Shown piece by piece: positions 1 to 5,938 of a stretch of DNA of 64,000 nucleotides. The notes beneath the pieces are model-generated. The model did not search any database. It was not told the origin of the DNA and worked only from the letters and a program-made list of their open reading frames with translations. This DNA is from Cognaticolwellia sediminilitoris (lineage in GTDB: Bacteria; Pseudomonadota; Gammaproteobacteria; Enterobacterales; Alteromonadaceae): contig NBOG01000008.1 of NCBI GenBank assembly GCA_002104535.1, forward strand, positions 1-64,000, written 5' to 3'. A program made the position numbers and the translations under genes. The stretch's first letter is position 1. Every line of letters starts with the position of its first letter.

Positions 1-88
1 ATAAGAGAAGTGAATACAAAGGATTCTTAAATTAATGAATAAGGATCAGTGTATTTAACTTGACGTGGGGAGTCATACCAACGCCCTG

Positions 89-160
89 TTAATGGGCAAA
101 ATATAGTTGGCTAGAATAAGCGACGCAGGAGCAAAAGCCAACTGTATTTTGTCCTTGTTA
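89..160 (+). ncRNA. Candidate bridge-RNA stem-loop upstream of IS110 transposase
   Basis: Positions 94-112 pair with 136-154 over 19 base pairs, including two G-U wobbles and no true mismatch, around a 23-nt loop (113-135). The pairing resumes after a 2-nt bulge (TTAA at 89-92 with TTAA at about 157-160). A long stem with a large internal loop ahead of the transposase matches the layout of IS110 bridge RNAs, whose loops base-pair with target and donor DNA. Transcription and guide function are inferred. Confidence 0.45.
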
Positions 161-180
161 AACAGCTTGATACTAATTGA

Positions 181-221
181 GCCTTCTCCCCGAAGTCTAG
201 CACTGAGCTAAACTTCAAGGC
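181..221 (+). ncRNA. Second hairpin in the 5' region of the IS110 element
   Basis: The arm at 192-201 pairs with 207-216 (10 bp, one mismatch) around a 5-nt loop, and GCCTT (181-185) pairs with AAGGC (217-221) across a 6-nt C-rich bulge. It ends about 25 nt before the transposase ATG, just before the ribosome-binding site (AAAGGAG at 233-239). It could be part of a bridge RNA or a structure limiting transposase translation. Confidence 0.4.
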
Positions 222-246
222 GACCAAACCAAAAGGAGAAAGCTCA

Positions 247-1290
247 ATGAAATTCTATACTACTTTACATAAATATTATTGCGGAATCGATCTACATGCA
301 CGACTTTTATATGTTTGCATACTTGATGAACATGGTAATAAAGTCGTTCATCAGAAAATAAAAGCCGATCCTCATCAGTTACACAAGCTACTCAAACCCT
401 ATATTGGACAGTTGGTGGTTGGGGTTGAGTGCATGCATTGCTGGTATTGGGTCAGTGACTTTTGTCGTGAGATAAATGTTGAGTTTATTTTAGGCCATGC
501 GCTTTATATGAAAGCTATTCATGGCGGAAAAGCTAAAAACGATAAGATAGACTCCTATAAAATTGCTAGCCTAATGCGCGGAGGGAATTTCCCACTTGCC
601 TACAATTACCCAACAGAAATACGCGCAACCAGAGATTTACTCAGAAGACGCACCTACGTTATGCGACATGGAAGTGAGTTAAAAGCCCACGTCGTTAACA
701 CCGACAGCCAATATAACTTACCCGCTCAATCACTTAATTTAAAAAATGTCAGTGCCCGTGACGGACTGCGAGATTATTATGATGATCCTGTTGTACAACG
801 GATGATAGCACTCGACATGAACATCCTAGATTGCTACATCCGAGAGCTAAAGCATGTTGAGTCATTTATCGAAGGAAAAGCCAAAGAACATTATGGTGCA
901 CTACTCAATATCGTTCGAACATTCCCGGGTATTGGTCAAATTCTAGCATTAACCATTATATATGAAATTGGCGACATCAACCGTTTTCCCAGCGTTCAAC
1001 AGTTTGCCTCTTATTCACGATTAGTGAAATGCAAAGCAGAGTCTGCAGGGAAAACCTATGGTACTAGCAGTAATAAAATCGGTAATGGTTATCTGAAATG
1101 GGCTTTTAGTGAAGCCGCGGTGCTTTATCTTCGCGGTAATGACAACGCTAAACGCTATTTAGCTAAATTACAAAAACGCATGAGTAAAGGTAAAGCGTTA
1201 TCAGCACTAGCACATAAAATTGGTCGCTGTGTTTACTTCATGCTTCGAGATAGACAGGTGTTTGATGAAAATAAATTTTTAAAAGGTTAA
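247..1290 (+). CDS. IS110-family transposase (DEDD + serine type)
   Basis: The 347-residue length is normal for IS110 recombinases. The N-terminal RuvC-like DEDD domain shows GIDLH (D15), GVECMH (E61) and KNDKIDS (D99/D102). A helix-hairpin-helix-like FPGIGQILAL begins near residue 226, followed by the C-terminal Tnp_20-type domain with the expected serine in GTSSNKIGNGYLK (about S274/S275). All catalytic positions are present, so the enzyme may be active. The ATG is well placed behind an AAAGGAGAAAGC ribosome-binding site. IS110 recombinases use a structured guide RNA from their own non-coding end to choose donor and target sequences; candidate RNA structures flank this gene. Confidence 0.93.
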   Translation: MKFYTTLHKYYCGIDLHARLLYVCILDEHGNKVVHQKIKADPHQLHKLLKPYIGQLVVGVECMHCWYWVSDFCREINVEFILGHALYMKAIHGGKAKNDKIDSYKIASLMRGGNFPLAYNYPTEIRATRDLLRRRTYVMRHGSELKAHVVNTDSQYNLPAQSLNLKNVSARDGLRDYYDDPVVQRMIALDMNILDCYIRELKHVESFIEGKAKEHYGALLNIVRTFPGIGQILALTIIYEIGDINRFPSVQQFASYSRLVKCKAESAGKTYGTSSNKIGNGYLKWAFSEAAVLYLRGNDNAKRYLAKLQKRMSKGKALSALAHKIGRCVYFMLRDRQVFDENKFLKG

Positions 1291-1292
1291 GT

Positions 1293-1431
1293 CGCACAAT
1301 GGCGAGAGCTGAACACCTAACTGGATGAGTAAGAGCATCTGATTAATCATCGCGTCCGTTAACTGAAAGTTGATGATTATTATGCCGAGTAGTCCAAGCC
1401 ACTTCGCTTGATTAGACTCGCCATTGGTGCG
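1293..1431 (+). ncRNA. Candidate structured RNA downstream of IS110 transposase
   Basis: Immediately after the stop codon, 1293-1306 pairs with 1417-1431 (14 bp with one bulged base), closing a domain of about 110 nt. Inside are at least two hairpins: TAATCATC with GATGATTA around a 20-nt loop, and CAAGC with GCTTG around CACTT, the latter flanked by AGTC/GACT. A closed multi-branch domain in the 3' non-coding end is what IS1111-group elements carry as their guide RNA. Function is inferred. Confidence 0.45.
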
Positions 1432-1701
1432 CATTATTGCAATGAGCAAGCGCGTTTACACCTTAACTGAGTCTTAAACTAACTGAACTGTGCCCAAAGG
1501 CACTGAGTCATCATGCTTGAATAGTACCAGCGTAAGGTTAACCGATAAATGTCTAGTGCCCCTACTTAACATATGGATAGACAGAGTAGGCAGTGATGAG
1601 ATCACACTAAGAGAGCCTCTATATGTGTTTGCCGTAAACCGTTGTTTAATGGCTAATTGACATAGCGAAGTAGATGAACTTGTGAATTGAATGAACAATT
1701 A
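1432..1701. other. Non-coding stretch between IS110 region and cassette-like genes
   Basis: I see no convincing gene here. A 74-codon minus-strand frame exists but its residue composition does not look like a protein. A short hairpin (GTGCC/GGCAC, 1490-1503) is present. The stretch may be the distal IS end, a decayed cassette, or both. Confidence 0.4.
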
Positions 1702-1720
1702 GCTGCCTAACGGCAGCTAA
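1699..1720. repeat. Perfect 9-bp hairpin with TAAC loop
   Basis: TTAGCTGCC (1699-1707) and GGCAGCTAA (1712-1720) form a perfect 9-bp stem around TAAC. It contains GCCTAAC, which on the minus strand reads GTTAGGC and fits the integron R-box consensus GTTRRRY, so it overlaps one end of the attC-like site at 1702-1794. Confidence 0.6.
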
Positions 1721-1794
1721 ATAAAACCCTATTGCCTATTGACGGGAATAAGGCTCATATGTGACGGGAATAAGGCTCATATGTGTTAGGTTGC
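1702..1794 (-). other. attC-like recombination site 2 (after orphan gene 2)
   Basis: On the minus strand the site begins with GCAACCTAAC, overlapping the stop codon of the 158-residue gene, and ends with GTTAGGCAGC. ACCTAAC fits the RYYYAAC box and GTTAGGC fits the GTTRRRY box of integron attC sites. The 93-bp length is close to the 96 bp of the neighbouring site. The interior is less palindromic and carries a 22-bp tandem duplication, so this is weaker than site 1. Confidence 0.38.
1741..1784. repeat. 22-bp direct tandem repeat, two copies
   Basis: Two identical 22-bp units beginning GACGGGAATAAGG abut at 1741-1762 and 1763-1784, just before the GTTAGGTTGC box at the end of the 158-residue gene. 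The unit contains GAATAAGG, which also occurs at 37-44 near the left IS side. This is direct sequence identity; its origin is not known. Confidence 0.9.
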
Positions 1795-2262
1795 GATTGC
1801 ACCCCACCTTTCTTGAACCATAGAGCGCCATTCTGGATCTAGTATATCTGTTGCCATACACCCTAAAAAGAAATCGGCATCTTTATCCAATTGATCATAA
1901 GTAACATCAAGAATAGAAAGTAATGCTCTACCTAGATGTGAGTAAATAATACTAAAAGTACATTTCCCATTTTCAATAATTTGAAACTTGGACAAAAATG
2001 GAAATGGAGTTGAATGTTTAAACTCAATTCCTTGAGATCCCGTATCCCAGCTTCTGCTACCTGCGTGAAATATTATTTTTTCATTTTCTTTGTAAATTGC
2101 AAAGTTAATTTTAGAACCAAATACTTTCTTTTCGCTATGCGAAAAACCTAAACAGATTGTATCGGTATTCTTCGATTTTTTTAAAAGTATAGTTTTGGCT
2201 TTACCTGTAACAGGCTCGAAATCGATCTGTTTTAGTTGGTGAGTCCAATGATTTAGCAGCAT
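1786..2262 (-). CDS. Hypothetical cassette-like protein, 158 residues
   Basis: I do not recognise this protein. It is soluble, without signal peptide or membrane segment, and mixed in charge, with W/F-rich stretches such as SRSWDTGSQGIEF. I chose the ATG at 2262 because GAGGGAGT lies just upstream and because a longer in-frame reading would run back through the attC-like palindrome. The gene starts 9 bp after one attC-like site and its stop codon overlaps the next, the spacing of an integron gene cassette. No promoter is obvious. A transferred cassette gene is inferred; function is unknown. Confidence 0.6.
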   Translation of the reverse strand: MLLNHWTHQLKQIDFEPVTGKAKTILLKKSKNTDTICLGFSHSEKKVFGSKINFAIYKENEKIIFHAGSRSWDTGSQGIEFKHSTPFPFLSKFQIIENGKCTFSIIYSHLGRALLSILDVTYDQLDKDADFFLGCMATDILDPEWRSMVQERWGAIAT

Positions 2263-2270
2263 ACTCCCTC

Positions 2271-2366
2271 GCAACCTAACGCTTACAATAACGGGAAAAG
2301 CTAAGCGACAGCGAGGCTTTTTCCCAATGAGCAAAGCGAATGATGTTAATTGTTTTGTTATGTTGC
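2271..2366 (-). other. attC-like recombination site 1 (between the two orphan genes)
   Basis: This 96-bp imperfect palindrome has outer arms GCAACCTAAC (2271-2280) and GTTATGTTGC (2357-2366) that pair with one mismatch. GCTT/AAGC (2281-2284, 2334-2337) follow, then equal 8-nt unpaired spacers, then an inner stem (2293-2301 with 2316-2325) around a 14-nt loop. On the minus strand the site ends GTTAGGTTGC, where GTTAGGT fits the GTTRRRY core cut by integron integrases. Length, box sequence and unpaired central spacers all match attC architecture. No integrase gene lies in the window. Confidence 0.55.
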
Positions 2367-2369
2367 GTG

Positions 2370-2654
2370 CTAGAAAAGAGCATACCAAATAATGCCATAA
2401 AAAATGAGCACTCCTATCGTTTGTAAACGCTGAGCTGACGTTATTTTTTGTACAGTAACTGAAAGGTAACCAAGATGAATGAAAACCATAGCCATTAAAA
2501 GAGGCATGAGGTAAAAGACCATTTCAGGTTGGTAAATTTTAGGTGAAGGCGCACTAGCCTTAAAATAGATAGTAAGGATGTATGATATAAAAAACATCTG
2601 AATAGATAGATATTTAGGAAATGTACCAATAGCTGACTCTAGCTTATTTTTCAT
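2370..2654 (-). CDS. Small hypothetical membrane protein (cassette-like), 94 residues
   Basis: This unrecognised protein has three likely membrane segments: about residues 18-36, 45-65 and 76-93 (ending IFYGIIWYALF). GGAAAG lies 5 nt before the ATG and supports the start. The stop codon is 4 bp from the outer arm of attC-like site 1, and a GCAACATAAC box (2677-2686), like the attC outer arms, lies 23 bp upstream of the start. This layout fits a one-gene cassette followed by its attC. Function is unknown. Confidence 0.6.
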   Translation of the reverse strand: MKNKLESAIGTFPKYLSIQMFFISYILTIYFKASAPSPKIYQPEMVFYLMPLLMAMVFIHLGYLSVTVQKITSAQRLQTIGVLIFYGIIWYALF

Positions 2655-2931
2655 CGAGACTTTCCATATTCAAGAAGCAACATAACAATTTAGTATTTAT
2701 GCGACACGCTGTTTGTGTTGCATAATCGCGCATGTTCATAATTCAACTATTAATAACAAATTTAATAAATCTTTTCCAGCTAAAGCACTTATAAACAAAT
2801 TATTAAATTTGTTTGGTAGAAATATGCGCAAATCGTGCATATTCCTGAATATAGGGGAAATAATTTTTACCTGTGCATAAAAACAGCTCAACAGTTTAAT
2901 TATTTTTAGTCTAAATCCCGCTCTAACCCCC
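2655..2931. other. Non-coding spacer with R-box-like motif and inverted repeats
   Basis: There is no gene. The stretch holds GCAACATAAC (2677-2686), an 11-bp hairpin (2697-2707 with 2715-2725, one G-U pair), and a perfect 14-bp inverted repeat (2755-2768 with 2800-2813) whose right arm can instead fold locally (2793-2814). The first two could be remains of a further attC; the AT-rich repeat could end transcription or mark the border of the inserted block. Confidence 0.5.
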
Positions 2932-3618
2932 TTACTCTTCTAGCCACTTTTTCGTTAAACCAATAAACACCATGGTTTTTAACTTCAGCAATGCCAGCCA
3001 ATCACCGGATTCTGCTACTGACTCACCACAGCGAGGGTCTGAACGTTGTAATGCCCCTGTCATGGCATGATCAATCGGAATAGGTTCACAGCCATGATCT
3101 GATTCGCAAATAAAATCCCAAGGTTCACGAGCAGGCGCATGACAAGTAAAACAGTTACCGCCAAACCGATTGTTGACATCAACAAAGCCACGTTTAGCAA
3201 TAGTTGAGCCTTTTTCGTCGACTTGTAATTCAAAAAACTCCCAATCGCCTGTGGCTGGAAATGTACCGGCTTCACGTTTAACCATCACTTCAGTTGGCAC
3301 AAGCTGCACCACAGAGCCGACAGGATAAATCGCGCCTTCTGGGGCATTTGCTGCCGCTAAGGTGGCGTCAACATCGCCGAGTAAATTATCTACATAAAAG
3401 TGCCTTACTGGGGTCATATCTCGAATACAGCTAAAGCTGTCTTCAGTAATATTTACCGCTATTTGCGAGGCTTTGACGAGTGTTGACGCTATTACGTTGT
3501 CATTTTTGTGATCTGTTGTGTTATCTGTTTTGTTATCAGTCGTATTTGCCGATACCGTCATTGTTATCAGACAAGACACGAGTAGAGCTGCAAGCGGTTG
3601 TTTGAAGATATTAATCAT
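2932..3618 (-). CDS. Periplasmic c-type cytochrome, possibly P460-like
   Basis: The 228-residue protein begins with a signal peptide (hydrophobic core LAALLVSCLITMTV, likely cut after SAN), followed by a Thr/Asp/Asn-rich linker of repeated TTDN/TTDH units. A single haem-c motif CFTCH sits near residue 158 in the context RFGGNCFTCHAP; further cysteines occur at CESDHGC and RCGES. The single C-terminal CxxCH and secretion are reminiscent of cytochrome P460 or cytochrome c' beta proteins, but I cannot see the diagnostic cross-linking lysine with certainty. It is separated from the lipid operon by a terminator and is probably transcribed alone. The haem-binding call is firm; the family name is tentative. 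Confidence 0.7.
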   Translation of the reverse strand: MINIFKQPLAALLVSCLITMTVSANTTDNKTDNTTDHKNDNVIASTLVKASQIAVNITEDSFSCIRDMTPVRHFYVDNLLGDVDATLAAANAPEGAIYPVGSVVQLVPTEVMVKREAGTFPATGDWEFFELQVDEKGSTIAKRGFVDVNNRFGGNCFTCHAPAREPWDFICESDHGCEPIPIDHAMTGALQRSDPRCGESVAESGDWLALLKLKTMVFIGLTKKWLEE

Positions 3619-3676
3619 AGTTGTGACCCTTTAGTTCGGCTTACTTGGGCGTACTTGTTTATTATAGTTAGTTAAA

Positions 3677-3721
3677 AATAACGCACTAATTCAGCAACAT
3701 TGCTGTTTCAAGTGCGTTATT
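3677..3721 (-). terminator. Terminator of the lipid-catabolism operon
   Basis: AATAACGCACT (3677-3687) pairs with AGTGCGTTATT (3711-3721), and AGCAA/TTGCT stacks inside. On the minus strand the stem is followed by TATTTTTAAC. It lies 28 bp beyond the stop codon of the enone reductase gene, the last gene of the leftward operon. Confidence 0.75.
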
Positions 3722-3749
3722 AAACAATTAGATAAAAAAAGCAGTTACG

Positions 3750-4748
3750 CTACAGCTTGACGATTAACTTACCTTTATTTTGTCCTGTGAAAAACAAGTT
3801 TAACCCTGTCATGGCAGATTCAAGGCCATGCAAAACATGAGCGCGATGTTTAATTTGTCCTTTCATCACATAAGGGGTGAGTTTGGCGAGTAACGTTGGC
3901 ACTTCGCCAAAATGATCGGGCATAGTGAAGCCTTTTATCGTTAAACGCTTTTTAATAATTGGGATCCAATTAGGTGCTAAGTCAGGCTCAGCTTTAGGAT
4001 AATCGGCAATTAAACCACATACTGCAATGCGGCCATGAGCATTCATACGCGCAAAAACATGATGTTGAATTGGCCCACCAGTATTTTCAAAATATACGTC
4101 AATGCCGTTTGGTGTTAACTCGGCCAATTTTTCTGCTAAGTTATCTGTTTTATAGTTAATTGCGCCGTCAAAGCCGAGTTCATTTACGATCCAGTCTGCT
4201 TTTTCATCACTACCAACGACGCCAATAACGGTTAAACCATCAGCCTTGGCTAGTTGCCCGACAATTGAACCCACTGAGCCTGCTGCGCCAGAAACTACAA
4301 TGGTTTCGCCCTTTTGCGGTTTGCCAATACTGTAAAGCCCTTGCGTGGCCGTTAAGCCCGGCAGCGCGAAAATAGAGAGAATGGCTTCGTCTGGCAATGG
4401 CGCGGTTACTTTATTCAACCCAGCACCGTTACTTAAAAAATATTCTTGCCAGCCCATCATGCCCATAACGCGATCACCAACTTGAAAATCAGGATGATTA
4501 CTTTCAACAATTTCGCCGACACCCGAGCTGCGCATAACATCGCCTAGCGCAACAGGTGGAATGTAACTGTCGGTATCTGGGCTCATCCAGCCAAACATTG
4601 CCGGGTCAAGTGACATATGACTTTGTTTAACTAAAAACTCACCTTCGGCTACTTTAGGTATGTCTTTAGTTACAACTTCAAATAAATCGGGGCCAACAGG
4701 GCCGCCAGCTGGACGAGCGATTAAGTTTATTGCGGTAAATGTGCTCAT
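3750..4748 (-). CDS. Zinc-free NADP-dependent enone/2-alkenal reductase (MDR family, CurA/PTGR-like)
   Basis: This 332-residue medium-chain dehydrogenase/reductase has no zinc ligands. The N-terminal GroES-like fold includes SLDPAMFGWM (about 46-55), typical of the leukotriene B4 dehydrogenase/curcumin reductase group, and the Rossmann segment VVSGAAGSVG (about 150-159) binds NADP(H). VYFENTGG near 220 is also characteristic. Such enzymes reduce C=C double bonds conjugated to a carbonyl, for example in 4-hydroxy-2-alkenals and keto-lipids. It is the last gene of the leftward operon, 82 bp after the lipase. In context it probably saturates or detoxifies enones derived from oxidised lipids. Family call firm, substrate inferred. 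Confidence 0.85.
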   Translation of the reverse strand: MSTFTAINLIARPAGGPVGPDLFEVVTKDIPKVAEGEFLVKQSHMSLDPAMFGWMSPDTDSYIPPVALGDVMRSSGVGEIVESNHPDFQVGDRVMGMMGWQEYFLSNGAGLNKVTAPLPDEAILSIFALPGLTATQGLYSIGKPQKGETIVVSGAAGSVGSIVGQLAKADGLTVIGVVGSDEKADWIVNELGFDGAINYKTDNLAEKLAELTPNGIDVYFENTGGPIQHHVFARMNAHGRIAVCGLIADYPKAEPDLAPNWIPIIKKRLTIKGFTMPDHFGEVPTLLAKLTPYVMKGQIKHRAHVLHGLESAMTGLNLFFTGQNKGKLIVKL

Positions 4749-4830
4749 ATAAGTTTCTCTTATTAGTTTCTGTGTAATTACTTAAAAATTAAGTTGGTTA
4801 ATCTATAACGTCATCAAATGCTGATGAAAA

Positions 4831-5883
4831 CTAAGCAACTAACTCGCTGATGTTTTTTATTTGGCTAATATTTTGCGTTTGATAGAAGGCTTTAAAGCTT
4901 GTAGTTAGCTGTTCACTTGCTAAAAATACTTGTTGCCAGTATTGCAATCGTTCTGCTGGTACAAGTTTGACAAAATCATTGCGGTCTGGAATTTTGCCAA
5001 AGGGTAATGAGTCAATAAATGCTTTTGACGGGCAAACGAGTACGGTTTTGTCGTAATGTGCTGCGCGTACTTTTCTTGAGAGGTTTTTATCAAACCAACC
5101 GGCTTTTAATGTCGAACTAAAATGGGGATACAGTGTTAGCCCTTCAAGCTGCAAATCAAAATGATAGTCGATAATACCGCCGTCTCGATACATGCCTGCA
5201 TCACAGTCGCTAATATCTTTTATCCCTTCCATCACCATTGGAATAGCGCCTGACGCTAATAGCGCATCTTTAATGTTATCGTCTGTAAAAGCTAGGCGCT
5301 TGGTACTAATATTATCAGGGTCGTGCAATGTTAATTGACTGGCTTGATGCTGAAAAATAATCCGTTGATACTGACTTTTAATTAACGATCGCTTAGCGCC
5401 ATTTCGCAGTAGGCTCATTAACAGGCCTAGTCCTAATAACAGTTTATTTTCTGAGGCTACCAATCCGTGACATTTAGCGACAATAAAGTGTGCTTTAAAG
5501 GTTTGGTTGTTCATTATTTCACTAGCGCCAGACTCACCAAACATAATATCGAGCAACTCGCGGGCTTTGCCGGTAATTTCTGCGGGCTTAGCATTATTGG
5601 AATAAACTGTTTCGCTATAATTTTTAGCTAAACGTTCAATAGCAGCAACAGGGTCTTGTTGAGCAAAACATGCCATTCTAAAAGCGCCTGCGCTTGAACC
5701 TACTAAATTTAACGGTTGTTGTCGGCCTTTAAAAAACTCACCAAAAAAGTATTTATCTAAACCAAATAAAACAAACCATTTTGGCCCTCCACTAGCACCG
5801 AGAAAGTTATTAAATAAATCAGCAGAGAAACCTTGTTCTTTAATTGTTTTTAACGCCGTGTCACCGGCATAAATATCTAACAT
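4831..5883 (-). CDS. Patatin-like phospholipase/lipase
   Basis: The 350-residue protein carries the patatin signature: an oxyanion-hole glycine stretch GASGGPKW (about 29-36), the nucleophile elbow GSSAG with S64, and the catalytic aspartate in RDGGIIDYHF (about 233). No signal peptide is visible, so it is expected to act in the cytoplasm or on the inner leaflet. It lies between the FadD-type ligase and the enone reductase, with gaps of 55 and 82 bp, so it probably releases fatty acids that the ligase then activates. The exact lipid substrate cannot be read from sequence. Confidence 0.85.
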   Translation of the reverse strand: MLDIYAGDTALKTIKEQGFSADLFNNFLGASGGPKWFVLFGLDKYFFGEFFKGRQQPLNLVGSSAGAFRMACFAQQDPVAAIERLAKNYSETVYSNNAKPAEITGKARELLDIMFGESGASEIMNNQTFKAHFIVAKCHGLVASENKLLLGLGLLMSLLRNGAKRSLIKSQYQRIIFQHQASQLTLHDPDNISTKRLAFTDDNIKDALLASGAIPMVMEGIKDISDCDAGMYRDGGIIDYHFDLQLEGLTLYPHFSSTLKAGWFDKNLSRKVRAAHYDKTVLVCPSKAFIDSLPFGKIPDRNDFVKLVPAERLQYWQQVFLASEQLTTSFKAFYQTQNISQIKNISELVA

Positions 5884-5938
5884 ATTTTATTTTAAGCTCA
5901 TAAAAGTTGAGTAAGTGGCGTCAGTAACACCTCTGTGA

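Larger units (their letters stand above)
61..1431 (+). mobile_element. IS110-family insertion sequence (ends not resolved)
   Basis: The span covers a complete IS110-family transposase gene and the structured non-coding DNA on both sides of it: a long hairpin at about 89-160, a hairpin at 181-221, and a large closed stem at 1293-1431. IS110 elements lack classical terminal inverted repeats and usually make no target duplication, so the outer boundaries cannot be read directly; the left end may lie before 61 and the right end may reach about 1790. IS110-group elements carry the guide (bridge) RNA upstream of the gene and IS1111-group elements downstream; both sides are structured here, so the subgroup is open. 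Confidence 0.6.

Noticed and set aside
1474-1698. 74-codon open frame on the minus strand between the IS and orphan gene 2
   Set aside because: It is Ser/Thr/Leu-rich without protein-like pattern, has no ribosome-binding site, and its start lies only 4 bp from the attC-like box; it may be decayed cassette or IS DNA but is not supported as a gene.
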